NCBI GenBank assembly: GCA_017859745.1
Contig: JAFMML010000003.1
Coordinates: 63,517-99,465, forward strand
Direction of reading: 5' to 3'
DNA from: Planctomycetota bacterium
GTDB taxonomy: Bacteria > Planctomycetota > Phycisphaerae > Phycisphaerales > SM1A02
DNA: 35,949 bases
In this document: positions 18,022-26,930 of the stretch, in pieces
Layout: each line of letters begins with the position of its first letter
How positions within the stretch are numbered: the stretch's first letter is position 1
The notes under the pieces: generated by a model
The model's input: the letters and a program-made list of their open reading frames with translations, nothing else
Database searches by the model: none
Told to the model about the DNA's origin: nothing
Made by a program: the position numbers and the translations under genes

Positions 18022-18076
18022 CGATCCTTCCAAAGGTCCGTCGGAATTCTCCGAGCAAGCCTCCCAACAACCGCAC

Positions 18077-18280
18077 ATGCCTCGACTCCCCGCCCTCCTG
18101 CTCGCCCTGCTGATCCTGCCGCTGCTGGCGTTCTCGGTCTTCGGATTCCTCGCCACGTTCGAACCGCTCCCCAACGTGCTGCCATGGCGGATCGGCTACG
18201 CGGTGGCGGCGCTGCTGCTCGCCTTTGCGGAGATTCGCCTGCTGATCCGTCTCGTGAAGGGGCCGACAGGGGCGGGCTGA
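18077..18280 (+). CDS. Small two-helix membrane protein
   Basis: This 67-residue protein has two hydrophobic segments, about residues 4-26 and 38-60, joined by a short loop FEPLPNVLPWRIG, and ends in a basic tail. Third codon positions are almost all G or C, as in the large genes around it, which argues that it is real. No family was recognised and no clear Shine-Dalgarno precedes the ATG. It is divergent from the exported-protein gene and convergent with the transglutaminase/hydrolase gene, 24 bases away. Confidence 0.65.
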   Translation: MPRLPALLLALLILPLLAFSVFGFLATFEPLPNVLPWRIGYAVAALLLAFAEIRLLIRLVKGPTGAG

Positions 18281-18304
18281 CTCGGTCGGAGCGAGATCGA
18301 AGGC

Positions 18305-20674
18305 CTAGGGAGCCGACGCGGGTTCGAGCGGCGACACCACCACCTCGCCGCTGAAGATCCCCTTGGGGTCGTCGCGTTCGAGAAGGGTGCCGACGATGGT
18401 CTCGATCGTCCGGGGAACGCGGCCTCTGAAGAGCTCTCGACCCGGGCCGCCTTCGGCGCCGGGAGCCGTGACCACCACCTCTTGATCGAGGTCGAGCATG
18501 TCGTCGTCGAGGCGGATTCGCAGAGCACCCTGCGGCGACCACTCCTCGATCGAGATTCGCTGGCCATCGCGGACCGCCGCCACTCGCGCGCGGGCCTTCG
18601 GGGCCTCGACGGCGAGCCAGTAGAAGCGGGAGTGCACGACGTCGTCCTGCAGCCAGACGACTCGCTTCGGACGCAGGTCGCGGGTCCGTTCGGCCATCCA
18701 CGGCACCGCGGCGGCGTCTTCGCGATCCATCCAGTGACCCTTGCCAGGCACGATGTGCACCGCATGCGGATACGCGCCGGGATCGGCCTCCGCCAGCGTC
18801 GCGAGCGACTCGCCCCATCGCTTCGCGACGCCGTTGCGGTCGTACGCGCCGTCGTTCTCGCCCATCCAGATGGCGAACGGCAGGTTCCGAAGGCCGTCGG
18901 GTTTCGACTCGTTGGGATGGCCGGCCATCATCGCCGCGGCGGCGAACCGATCCGCCATGCGGGGGGCGAGTTGGTAGACGCCGTCTCCGCCTGCGGAGTA
19001 GCCCATCAGGTAGACGCGATCCGGATCGACCCCCTCGAGCGCCACCATGCCGGCGATGATTCGATCGAAGAAGCGATCGACGTGCCCCTGGTGCCAGAGG
19101 TTCCAGGTGTCGGTGGGCGCCCGGGGGGCGAGGTAGATGCCGCGCTCGGGCCGATAGAGGCGCTTCTGGTTCTCCCACTGGGAGGTGTTCACGTGCGGAG
19201 GAGCGCCGCCGCCGCCGTGCATCGAGATGAAGAGCGGTCGCGAGCCGAAGGCCGCGTCGCCGTAGGACTGGTACCAGACCGGCATCGAGAGTCCGTCGAT
19301 CTCGACCGCTCCGTTCCGGATCGCTGCGCCATGCGTGCGCTTGAGGACGTCGGTGTGATGCGCGACCGCGATGGCTCGGGCTCGGCGGGCGTCGGTCTCG
19401 GTCAGAGGCACCGTCGCGTAGTCGCCGTTCGGCACGGCGAGCCCGTCGTCGGATCGTCGAAGATCCCTGACGAAGGCGTTGAGCGCGGCCCGGGACGCCT
19501 TGGCATCGGGGCCCGGGTCGGGGGAGGCGGCTTCGGCGAGATCGAGCGTGACCAGCGTCTCGTCCTCTTCGAATCGGATCGAACGACTGCCGCCTTCGGC
19601 GGAGACCGTGGCCTGCGAACCCAGCGGCAGCACGAACTCGACATGGTCGTTGGCATCGAACCGCTCGTCCTTCGAGACCGCCTCCATGACCTCGCCGCCG
19701 GAGGTCCGAACCGAAACCGGCAGGGCGACTCGGCCGTCGCCTCGACGCACCCGCACCCGAAGGCGCCCGTGCCCCTCGGGGAGTTCCGGAGAGGCGGCCA
19801 GGTATCGCGCCGTCACGTCGATCGCTCGTCCCGGCGGAGGCCCGTCGTCGAAGGCCATGGGCCACCGCATGGGCGAGTCGCCCCACGAGACCGCGAAGAT
19901 GCCGTGCTTCGGATCGCCCTCGATGCAGGTCCGCGCACGCCCGTTGAACCACCCCTTGTCGAGATCTTCACCAGTCGGCTCGGCGGCCCCCGTGAATCGC
20001 CATCCCTTGCCGTCCCAGATCTCGACCCACGAGTGGTTGCCGGAGCCGTCGGTCCACATCGGAACGCCGACGAGTCGTGCGGGAATGCCGACGCTGCGAC
20101 AGGCGTCGATGAGGAGGATCGAGAGGCCCGTGCACGATGCCAGCCCGGTCTCGATCGATTCGCTGGGGCTCTGGTCCGCCCGGCGTCGCTTGGTCGAGTA
20201 CTTGACGCCGGTCGCCGGAAACAGGCGCTGATTGATGCGAACCGCGGCAGCACTCGGCGAGGCGATGCCCTCGATCATCGGCGCGGCCAAACTCCGCATC
20301 GGATCCCTCCACGCTTCGCGGGTCTCGGTGACGTTCGCGTAGGGCAGGATCGCGTCGAGGAACACCTCGGCCGGCACCGCATCCCGCCACGCCGCGTTCT
20401 GCCACGCCTTGTACGCCTCGTCGACGTGGTCGAGGAGGAACTCGGCATCGAGCTCGGCACGATCGCGTTCGGGCATTCGTCCGATCAGCCATGCCATGGC
20501 GAATCGCTGCTCGTCGGGGACCTCGGCAAGGGCCCGTTCGAGTTCGGCGCGGTTGCCGCCGGCAGACTCGAAGGCGGCCTCGATGCGGCGATCGGTGTCG
20601 CCGGATGTGGTCGCCGGGGTGGAAAGGAACACGGCACCGAGGAGGGCCAGCGTCGTCAGGCTCGAGGGGATCAT
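18305..20674 (-). CDS. Exported transglutaminase-like/alpha-beta hydrolase fusion
   Basis: This 789-residue protein starts with a signal peptide (MIPSSLTTLALLGAVFLSTPATTSG). After a helical region (27-150) comes a transglutaminase-like cysteine-protease fold: Cys181 in ASCTGLSILLIDACRSVGIPAR, His214 in GNHSWVEIW and an acidic residue near 232, in the spacing of the papain-like triad. A beta-rich linker with HGRLRVRVRRGDGRV and similar strands spans about 285-385. The C-terminal part is an alpha/beta hydrolase of the PHB-depolymerase/esterase type: oxyanion stretch SMHGGGGAPP, nucleophile Ser560 in LMGYSAGGDG, Asp608 in MGENDGAYD and His647 in PGKGHWMD. Both active sites look intact. Substrates are unknown; breakdown of an exported peptide or ester is inference. 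The upstream frame is open but not protein-like, so Met at 20674 was chosen. Confidence 0.82.
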   Translation of the reverse strand: MIPSSLTTLALLGAVFLSTPATTSGDTDRRIEAAFESAGGNRAELERALAEVPDEQRFAMAWLIGRMPERDRAELDAEFLLDHVDEAYKAWQNAAWRDAVPAEVFLDAILPYANVTETREAWRDPMRSLAAPMIEGIASPSAAAVRINQRLFPATGVKYSTKRRRADQSPSESIETGLASCTGLSILLIDACRSVGIPARLVGVPMWTDGSGNHSWVEIWDGKGWRFTGAAEPTGEDLDKGWFNGRARTCIEGDPKHGIFAVSWGDSPMRWPMAFDDGPPPGRAIDVTARYLAASPELPEGHGRLRVRVRRGDGRVALPVSVRTSGGEVMEAVSKDERFDANDHVEFVLPLGSQATVSAEGGSRSIRFEEDETLVTLDLAEAASPDPGPDAKASRAALNAFVRDLRRSDDGLAVPNGDYATVPLTETDARRARAIAVAHHTDVLKRTHGAAIRNGAVEIDGLSMPVWYQSYGDAAFGSRPLFISMHGGGGAPPHVNTSQWENQKRLYRPERGIYLAPRAPTDTWNLWHQGHVDRFFDRIIAGMVALEGVDPDRVYLMGYSAGGDGVYQLAPRMADRFAAAAMMAGHPNESKPDGLRNLPFAIWMGENDGAYDRNGVAKRWGESLATLAEADPGAYPHAVHIVPGKGHWMDREDAAAVPWMAERTRDLRPKRVVWLQDDVVHSRFYWLAVEAPKARARVAAVRDGQRISIEEWSPQGALRIRLDDDMLDLDQEVVVTAPGAEGGPGRELFRGRVPRTIETIVGTLLERDDPKGIFSGEVVVSPLEPASAP

Positions 20675-20993
20675 GAGGAGACTTATGACCGAGGTTCGAG
20701 CCGAAGTCCACCCCGGCCCCAGAGGATGCGAGCGACCAACCTCGCGGCATTGCCGGGATTTCGCTTGGTCGTGGCGGAATCGAGACCTACGTTCTTCCTG
20801 CGACGGAGCGCGCCGACTTCGGTCCAGGCCGGGTCGGTGGTGCCGTCGTGGGGAGGGCGGGACGCTCCGGCGATCCTGCCATGCACAGAGGGCGTCGAGA
20901 AGACTTCGGCGTCGCATCGGCGGCACCACGGAAGTGCCTCCACGGCCATCGAGACCGATCGGAGACCCGCGACGGGTCGGGAGAGTGAGACAG
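20675..20993. other. 319-base divergent intergenic region
   Basis: This gap separates the divergent hydrolase and HAF-repeat genes and must hold promoters for both. I see no clear -35/-10 pair, riboswitch fold or terminator. An 88-codon reading frame on the minus strand (20683-20949) has weaker GC3 than the real genes and no recognisable content. GGGAGAG at 20978-20984 is the likely ribosome site for the gene at 20994. Confidence 0.5.
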
Positions 20994-22223
20994 ATGAGAC
21001 AGAGCCCGAGACCGAACCTGACGACGACGTCCCTCCTGCTCGCCGGCCTCTGCACCGTCACGGTGTGCGGCCAGGGCACCTTCGACAACATTGGACCCGG
21101 CTACACCGTCTCAGGTGCCAGCGGCAACGGCTCCGTGGTCGTGGGCACCTCGGGTTCGGAGTACTTCTACTGGACCGAGTCCACGGGCCTCGTGCTGGTT
21201 GGAGGCACCGCGCCGGGAGGCGGCGTGGGCGGACAGGCCAAGATCTCCAACGATGGAGGCCGCATGGTCGGAACCGCGCTCGATCCGGCAAGCGGTCTGT
21301 ACACGATGTCGGTCTACGAGTTCGAGACCGGGGTGTGGACGAATCTCGGCGGCTTGGGGGCGAGTTCGGGGAATTCGACGAGTTCGGGCTGGGGCATCTC
21401 CGGAGACGGGCAGACCGCCGTGGGTCTCGGCTGGATCTCCGCCGGAAGCGCCCACGCGATCCGCTCGGTCGCTCTGGAGGCGCCGGAGGATCTCGGCTCC
21501 ACCGTCAAGGGCCGCTCGAGCCGAGCGAACGGATGCAACGAGGATGGCACGGTGGTGGTCGGCTGGCAGGACGCGAGCAGCGGCTTCCGGCAGGGCGCGA
21601 TCTGGAACGACGGCGTGCAGACCATCCTGACCTCGACGACCGGCGGTGTCCTCGGCGAGGCGGCGGGCTGCTCGGCGGACGGGACCTTCGTCGTGGGCAG
21701 CGGGACATCGAGCAACGGCTTCAACGCCTGGCGATGGAGCGCGGAGACCGGCGGCGTCACGATCGGTTCGCCACCGTCGTCGGGTTGGCGGGGTTCCTCG
21801 GTCGCGATCAGTGCCGACGGCGGCACGGTGGTCGGCTTCTACCGTCCGTTCCCCGGTCCGGCGACCTTCGGGCGAGGGTTCCTCTGGACCGAGGAAGGGG
21901 GACAGCAGGACCTGACCGAGCTGGCGATCGCGGCAGGGATCGACATCCCCGGAGGGACCGTGCTGGCGCTGCCGCTGGGCATCTCCGCCGATGGCAGCAC
22001 CATCGTGGGCATCGCCCGCGGCGGCACGACGTTCGGGTTTCGCTTGCGGTTCGGAAGCGGTTGCCCCGCCGACCTCGACGGCGACGGCGAAGTCGGCGGC
22101 AGCGATCTGGCCGTGCTGCTTGCGGCCTGGGGCACGTCCGATCCCGAGGCCGATCTCTCCGGCGACGGCGGCGTGGGCGGCGACGATCTGGCCATCCTGC
22201 TGGCCGCTTGGGGCGACTGCTGA
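20994..22223 (+). CDS. Exported HAF-repeat protein with dockerin-like C-terminal tail
   Basis: This 409-residue protein has a signal peptide (TTTSLLLAGLCTVTVCGQG, cleavage near residue 26). The body is made of beta-propeller-like repeats of the HAF type, each with a core such as GISGDGQTAVGLGW, GCNEDGTVVVGW, GCSADGTFVVGSG, AISADGGTVVGFY and GISADGSTIVGIA. The last 54 residues hold two calcium-loop motifs, DLDGDGEVGGSDLAVLLAAWG and ADLSGDGGVGGDDLAILLAAWGDC, the dockerin-like ending common on exported proteins of Phycisphaerae. Such tails may attach or sort the protein at the cell surface, but the receptor is unknown. It is followed after 18 bases by ppk2. Function of the propeller is unknown. 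Confidence 0.85.
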   Translation: MRQSPRPNLTTTSLLLAGLCTVTVCGQGTFDNIGPGYTVSGASGNGSVVVGTSGSEYFYWTESTGLVLVGGTAPGGGVGGQAKISNDGGRMVGTALDPASGLYTMSVYEFETGVWTNLGGLGASSGNSTSSGWGISGDGQTAVGLGWISAGSAHAIRSVALEAPEDLGSTVKGRSSRANGCNEDGTVVVGWQDASSGFRQGAIWNDGVQTILTSTTGGVLGEAAGCSADGTFVVGSGTSSNGFNAWRWSAETGGVTIGSPPSSGWRGSSVAISADGGTVVGFYRPFPGPATFGRGFLWTEEGGQQDLTELAIAAGIDIPGGTVLALPLGISADGSTIVGIARGGTTFGFRLRFGSGCPADLDGDGEVGGSDLAVLLAAWGTSDPEADLSGDGGVGGDDLAILLAAWGDC

Positions 22224-22241
22224 TTGCTCGAGGATGGGGCC

Positions 22242-23201
22242 ATGGATCTCGCGGCGCTTGAGCAACGGTTCCTCGTGGAGCCCGGTTCAAGAGTGCGCCT
22301 CGACGAACTCCAGACCGACCTGGCCGATGGCCGCGTGCCTCTGGAAGGCCTTGCCGAACTGAAGCGCGAGGCCAAGGACGTGCTGGAGGCGCAGGTGCGC
22401 GCCTTGTCGATGGCTCAGGAACTGCTCTGGGCGAGCGACCGGCGGTCGGTGCTGGTGGTCCTGCAGGGCATGGACACCGCGGGCAAGGACGGTCTCATCC
22501 GGTCGATGCTGACCGGAGTGAACCCACAGGGTTGCGACGTGGTCTCGTTCAAGCAGCCCAGCGACGAGGAACTCGATCACACCTTCCTCTGGCGGTGCAT
22601 GAAGCGGACCCCCGAACGCGGCCGCATCGCGATCTTCAACCGGTCCCACTACGAGGATGTGCTGGTGGCGAGGGTGCGGCCCGAGGTGCTCGCGACGGCC
22701 AAGCTGCCGGACGGCCCGCGGGACGAGAGCTTCTGGGCAGCTCGCTACGAGGACATCGTGGCGTTCGAGCGGCACCTTGCCCGCAACGGCACGCTGGTCC
22801 TGAAGTTCTTTCTCCACCTCTCCAAGGAGGAGCAGCGCAAGCGACTGCTGGCGAGGCTCGAGAATCCTGCGAAGCACTGGAAGTTCTCAAGTGGCGATCT
22901 CGCAGAGAGAGGTCGGTGGGAGGAGTACCGGGACGCCTACGAGCGGGCGATCTCCGCGACGAGCACCGCCGAGGCGCCGTGGTTCGTGGTTCCCGCGGAC
23001 CGCAAGTGGGTGACCCGGACGGTGGTTGCCGCAATCGTCGCCGGCTCGATCGGGGCCCTCGGACTGGAGATGCCCGGCACCGATCCCTCACGTGGGGCCG
23101 AACTGGCGGATGCCAGGCGGCGACTCGAGGACGAAGCCGCGGGTCGAGGCGGGCGCGACGACCGGGAGGAAGGGACGTCGAGACGGCTCGGCGATCGATA
23201 G
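22242..23201 (+). CDS. ppk2: Polyphosphate kinase 2 (PPK2 family)
   Basis: This 319-residue protein should move phosphate between polyphosphate and nucleotides. The PPK2 core is complete: Walker A VLQGMDTAGKDG at about 73-84, the lid-side FLWRCMKRTPERGRIAIF, Walker B IFNRSHYEDVLVARV, and the C-terminal block LKFFLHLSKEEQRKRLLARL followed by HWKFSSGD. The sequence resembles class I or III enzymes that phosphorylate ADP or AMP; the class cannot be fixed by eye. The last 30 residues are a charged tail outside the domain. GAGGA at 22230-22234 supports the ATG at 22242 over an in-frame TTG at 22224. It sits between the HAF-repeat gene and a sigma/kinase pair on the same strand, with gaps of only 18 and 13 bases. 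Confidence 0.9.
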   Translation: MDLAALEQRFLVEPGSRVRLDELQTDLADGRVPLEGLAELKREAKDVLEAQVRALSMAQELLWASDRRSVLVVLQGMDTAGKDGLIRSMLTGVNPQGCDVVSFKQPSDEELDHTFLWRCMKRTPERGRIAIFNRSHYEDVLVARVRPEVLATAKLPDGPRDESFWAARYEDIVAFERHLARNGTLVLKFFLHLSKEEQRKRLLARLENPAKHWKFSSGDLAERGRWEEYRDAYERAISATSTAEAPWFVVPADRKWVTRTVVAAIVAGSIGALGLEMPGTDPSRGAELADARRRLEDEAAGRGGRDDREEGTSRRLGDR

Positions 23202-23204
23202 ACT
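23199..23204 (+). promoter_or_regulatory. Possible -10 element (TAGACT) before the sigma/kinase pair
   Basis: TAGACT overlaps the ppk2 stop codon and ends ten bases before the sigma-factor ATG at 23215. It fits TANNNT and would give an almost leaderless transcript for the sigma and kinase genes. No Shine-Dalgarno is visible before that ATG. Weak, single-motif evidence. Confidence 0.2.
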
Positions 23205-23214
23205 CGCGATCTCC

Positions 23215-23889
23215 ATGAGCGACTCCCCACCTGCCGAGCTGTTCGAGCCGACGCCGCGAACCGCGGTGATCGAGATGCTTGACGGGCGGCGGCCCGAGGA
23301 TGTTCGGGCATTCCTGATGAGTCACTACTACGAGCCGCTCGCGGCCTACATCTCGGCGGTGGACCGGGGAGTTCTCGGCGAGCCTCGCGACGTGATCGGC
23401 GGCTTCTTCGCGGACCGTCTCGATCGGCCCGAATGGTTGGAACGGTGGCGGGAGAGCGGTCTTCGGCTGCGGAAGTGGCTGGTCAACGGGCTTCACTTCT
23501 ACTGCCGCGAGCAGCAGCGTCGACGCCGACGGGACGCCACGGTGGATCTCGTCTCGGAGAACATCCCGCCGTCGATCGACACCGTCGTCGAACGAGCGTA
23601 CGCGACCGCCACGGTTCGGCGTGCGACCGAAATGGCGTCCGCCGCGTGCGCCCACGAGGGTTACACGGAGCATTGGGCCTGCTTCATGCGTCACCACATG
23701 GGGGATGCAACCTACGAACAGCTCGCGGCCGAGACCACGCACACGCCGGGGCAGGTTGCGAACATGGTCCGGACCGCCGCGCGACGCTTCCGATCGGCGC
23801 TTGGCGAACTGCTGCTCCGCGATGGCGCCGATCCGGCCGATCTGGATCTCGAGATCGGCCAGCTTCTCTCGACGTTGGGCAATCACTGA
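23215..23889 (+). CDS. ECF-like sigma factor coupled to a Ser/Thr kinase
   Basis: This 224-residue protein has a sigma region 2 at about 33-105 (YYEPLAAYISAVDRG, DVIGGFFADRL, GLRLRKWLVNGLHFYCREQ) and a region 4 helix-turn-helix at about 165-200 (ATYEQLAAETTHTPGQVANM). It belongs to the ECF-like factors that planctomycetes keep beside protein kinases rather than beside classical anti-sigma factors. In region 2.2 the usual acidic D-E-D-x-x-Q patch is reduced to Asp59 followed by VIGG. The TGA overlaps the kinase ATG by one base (TGATG), so the two are translated together. Regulation through phosphorylation by that kinase is inference. Region 4 is more divergent than usual. Confidence 0.82.
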   Translation: MSDSPPAELFEPTPRTAVIEMLDGRRPEDVRAFLMSHYYEPLAAYISAVDRGVLGEPRDVIGGFFADRLDRPEWLERWRESGLRLRKWLVNGLHFYCREQQRRRRRDATVDLVSENIPPSIDTVVERAYATATVRRATEMASAACAHEGYTEHWACFMRHHMGDATYEQLAAETTHTPGQVANMVRTAARRFRSALGELLLRDGADPADLDLEIGQLLSTLGNH

Positions 23890-26800
23890 TGGCAAGCGGG
23901 GGACGACACGTGCCGGGAATCGCAGGCGATGGCGATCGCCTGACCGCCGCGGCACTCGAGACCCTCGCTTCGGGCACGCCGGAGAGCGTGTCGCTCGGGT
24001 CGCGCCTGCTGATGGCGAGCCTCGACGAGTGTCCCGGGGTTGGCGAGCACGTCGGGCCGTTCGAACTTCTCGAATCGATCGGGAAGGGGGGATTCGGCGA
24101 GGTCTTCCTGGCTCGTCAACGCGTGCCGGTCGAGCGGGAGGTGGCCGTCAAGATCCTGGCGGGGCTCGATCGTGGCACCTCGGCGGTGGCCCGCTTCGAG
24201 CGGGAGCGTCAGGTTCTGGTGTCGCTTCGACATCCGGGCATCGTGCGTCTGCTCGAGGCGGGGATCACCGCCTCCGGGCATCCCTGGTTCGCCATGGACC
24301 TCGTCACCGGCCGGACCATCGATCGGTGGGCCGACGAGGTGGCCCCCGATGTCGAGACCCGCCTCCGGCTGTTGAGGGACCTCGCCGACGCCGTGGCGGC
24401 CGCCCATCGCCGTGGCGTGCTGCATCGGGACCTCAAGCCGGGCAACGTGCTGGTTCAGGATGTCGTGGAAGGGCCTCGGGTCCAGGTGGTCGACTTCGGG
24501 ATCGCCAAGGTCACCGAATCCCCCGAGGCCGGCAGCACCGCGGTGGGCCACGTCATCGGCACTCCGGAGTACATGAGCCCCGAGGCGGCCTCGCTCGAGC
24601 CGGATCGGCTCGACACTCGGAGCGACGTCTACTCGTTGGGTCTCATCGCCTACCGGGTGCTCTCGGGGAAGGCCCCGCTGCAAACCCCCGAAGGAACGTC
24701 GTTCGCCTCGCGACTGCGTGCGGCCGCCGAGCCCCGCATCGAAGCGTTGTCGCTGGGATGCGCCAGCGTCGCGACACGCCGCGCCCTCGGTGGCGAGATC
24801 GAGTGGATCGTCGGCCGATGCCTCGAGGTCGACCCCGATCGCCGTTACGCCTCGGCCGCCGAGCTTCGAGACGATCTCGATCGCCGATTGGCGCGCGAGC
24901 CGGTGCTCGCGGCGCCTCCGAGTCCGGCCTATCAGGCCCGTGCGTTCCTCCGTCGGCATCGCGTCGCCGCGGCGGTCGCGGCCGTGGGCCTGGTGTCGCT
25001 CGTGGCGTTCACGGCGCTCGCGATCGCCTACGCCATCGGAGAAGCCCGTCTGCGAAGCGACATCGAGATCGCCCTCGAGGAGGAGGCCCGGCAGCGGACG
25101 CGGGCGGAGGTGGCTCTCGCCGCGGAGGCGCGTCGCACCGAGGAGCTGCGGGAGGTGGCCGACTTCCAGCGCACCATGCTCGTGTCGATGGACCCCGCGA
25201 CGATCGGGGCGTCGCTGCGTCGAACCCTGCTCGAGCAGCTCTCGGCCGAGGGAGACGAGGCGGCGGCGGATCGCCTGGATGCCGCACTGGCCGGCATCGA
25301 CTTCACCGGCGCCGCGAGCGACCTGCTCGACACCGAGCTGCTCGAGCGCAGCGTGGCCATCGTCGCGAGCGAGTTCGAGGATCAACCGCTCGTTCAAGCC
25401 CGGCTTCAGGCTTCGCTTGCGGCGGCCCGCCACGGCCTCGGACGCACCGCCGAGGCCGTCGAACTGGGATTGGCGACCCGGCCGCTCCTCCTGCAGAGTC
25501 TCGGACCGGATGCCGAGGAGCTGCTGCTGTTCGACGTGTCGTTGGGAGCGTGGCTCGAGCGGGTCGGACGTCTCGGCGAGGCCACGTCGCTCCACGAGGC
25601 GTCCCTCGAGCGAGCCGAGGCCGTCTTCGGTCCGGTCTCGCAGGCGACCTTGGAGCTGCTGCTTCTCGGGGCGACCCTTGGGATCGACGGCGACGAATCC
25701 GCCGTGGACATCTGTCTCGAGGTCGATGAACGACTCGAGTCGGTCGGTCACGATCTGGACAGGCCCGACGAGTGGAATCTCGTCTATCGAAGTGCCGTGA
25801 CTCGAGGCGAGGTCCTGTTCGAGCTCGGGAGATTCGAGGAGGCGCTGGAACTGCGGCGGCGGGTTGCGGCGGCCTTGGCGACGAGGTCGCCCTCCGCGGA
25901 GATCCTCGTACTGACGCTCACCAACGGGGCCGCGATCGCCCGTCTGCTCGAGGAGACCGGCGCCTACCCCGAGGCGATCGCCGCCTACGAAGGAAGTCTC
26001 GAGGCCCATGAGGCCACCTGGGGTCGGGTTCATCCCCGCACCCTGGTCCTCCGAAACGACCTGGGGATCCTCCTGTCCCGCCTGGGCATGCTCGAGCGGT
26101 CCGGCGAGATTCAGACCCGGGTGCTCGAGGACCGGCTGCGTCTGCAGGGGGTGGCGTCCCCCGAGACGATCCGCGCGATGGCCAATCTCGCAGTCGTCAA
26201 GCGACGACTCGGAGAGTTCGCCGCCGCCGAGGTCCTCTACCGAGATGCGATCGGTCTCGCCGAGCGGCATCTGCCCCCGGGGCACGAACTGCTGGTCTCG
26301 GCGCGGGCCAACTTCGGCACGATGCTGCAGGCCGCGGGCCGGGGAGAGGAGGGCCTGCCCCTTCTGCAGGAGGCGCTCGAACGCAGCGAGGCCCAGTTCG
26401 GACGCGAGCATCCGACCACGATCTCGATCGCAGGCAACGTCGCCGTCTGCCTCAACCAACTCGGCCGCTTCGAGGAGGCGTTGCCGATCTTCGAGGACAT
26501 GGCGGCGCTGTCCGAACGCATTCGGGGCGCCGACGCCGTCCAGACGATCATCGCCCTGGCCAATCGCTCCGGAGTGCTGCGTTCCCTTGGCCGCCACGAG
26601 GAGTCCCTCGCGGTCAACGATGTGGTGCTGGAACGGGCGAGGCGATCGCTGCCGCCCGGGCATTGGAACATCGGCATGTTCCTGATGTACCGCGGCCGAA
26701 CGCTCGCGGATCTCGACCGCTTCGCGGAGAGTGTCGAAGTGCTGCTCGAATCGAAGGCGATTCTCGATGCGGCACTGGGCCCCGAACATCCTCGTTCGGT

Positions 26801-26930
26801 CGAGGGCCGACGCAACCTCGAGGACGTCCATCGTCGGTGGGATGTGTTCGAGCCGGGGGCCGGTCACGGTGCCGAGGCGGACCGCTGGCTCGCGACGCTG
26901 CCGCCGCCCGAATCGGCGAAGGGCGACTGA
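23889..26930 (+). CDS. Transmembrane Ser/Thr protein kinase with TPR sensor domain
   Basis: This 1013-residue PknB-type kinase has an intact catalytic domain: glycine loop GKGGFGEV at 65-72, AVK with Lys88, HRDLKPGNVLV with the catalytic Asp181, DFGIAKV at 202-208, and GTPEYMSPE in the activation segment. One transmembrane helix spans about 358-383 (AAAVAAVGLVSLVAFTALAI). After it comes a charged coiled-coil-like stretch (EEEARQRTRAEVALAAEAR) and, from roughly 450 on, many TPR units of the 42-residue kinesin-light-chain-like type (for example ALERSEAQFGREHPTTISIAG). The TPR part would lie outside the cytoplasm. It is fused in expression to the sigma factor upstream and is the obvious candidate to control it. 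The domain order is common in planctomycetes. Confidence 0.92.
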   Translation: MASGGRHVPGIAGDGDRLTAAALETLASGTPESVSLGSRLLMASLDECPGVGEHVGPFELLESIGKGGFGEVFLARQRVPVEREVAVKILAGLDRGTSAVARFERERQVLVSLRHPGIVRLLEAGITASGHPWFAMDLVTGRTIDRWADEVAPDVETRLRLLRDLADAVAAAHRRGVLHRDLKPGNVLVQDVVEGPRVQVVDFGIAKVTESPEAGSTAVGHVIGTPEYMSPEAASLEPDRLDTRSDVYSLGLIAYRVLSGKAPLQTPEGTSFASRLRAAAEPRIEALSLGCASVATRRALGGEIEWIVGRCLEVDPDRRYASAAELRDDLDRRLAREPVLAAPPSPAYQARAFLRRHRVAAAVAAVGLVSLVAFTALAIAYAIGEARLRSDIEIALEEEARQRTRAEVALAAEARRTEELREVADFQRTMLVSMDPATIGASLRRTLLEQLSAEGDEAAADRLDAALAGIDFTGAASDLLDTELLERSVAIVASEFEDQPLVQARLQASLAAARHGLGRTAEAVELGLATRPLLLQSLGPDAEELLLFDVSLGAWLERVGRLGEATSLHEASLERAEAVFGPVSQATLELLLLGATLGIDGDESAVDICLEVDERLESVGHDLDRPDEWNLVYRSAVTRGEVLFELGRFEEALELRRRVAAALATRSPSAEILVLTLTNGAAIARLLEETGAYPEAIAAYEGSLEAHEATWGRVHPRTLVLRNDLGILLSRLGMLERSGEIQTRVLEDRLRLQGVASPETIRAMANLAVVKRRLGEFAAAEVLYRDAIGLAERHLPPGHELLVSARANFGTMLQAAGRGEEGLPLLQEALERSEAQFGREHPTTISIAGNVAVCLNQLGRFEEALPIFEDMAALSERIRGADAVQTIIALANRSGVLRSLGRHEESLAVNDVVLERARRSLPPGHWNIGMFLMYRGRTLADLDRFAESVEVLLESKAILDAALGPEHPRSVEGRRNLEDVHRRWDVFEPGAGHGAEADRWLATLPPPESAKGD

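Noticed and set aside
20683-20949. An 88-codon reading frame on the minus strand in the divergent gap
   Set aside because: Third-position GC is clearly lower than in the real genes, no domain or motif is recognisable, and it fills a region needed for two promoters.
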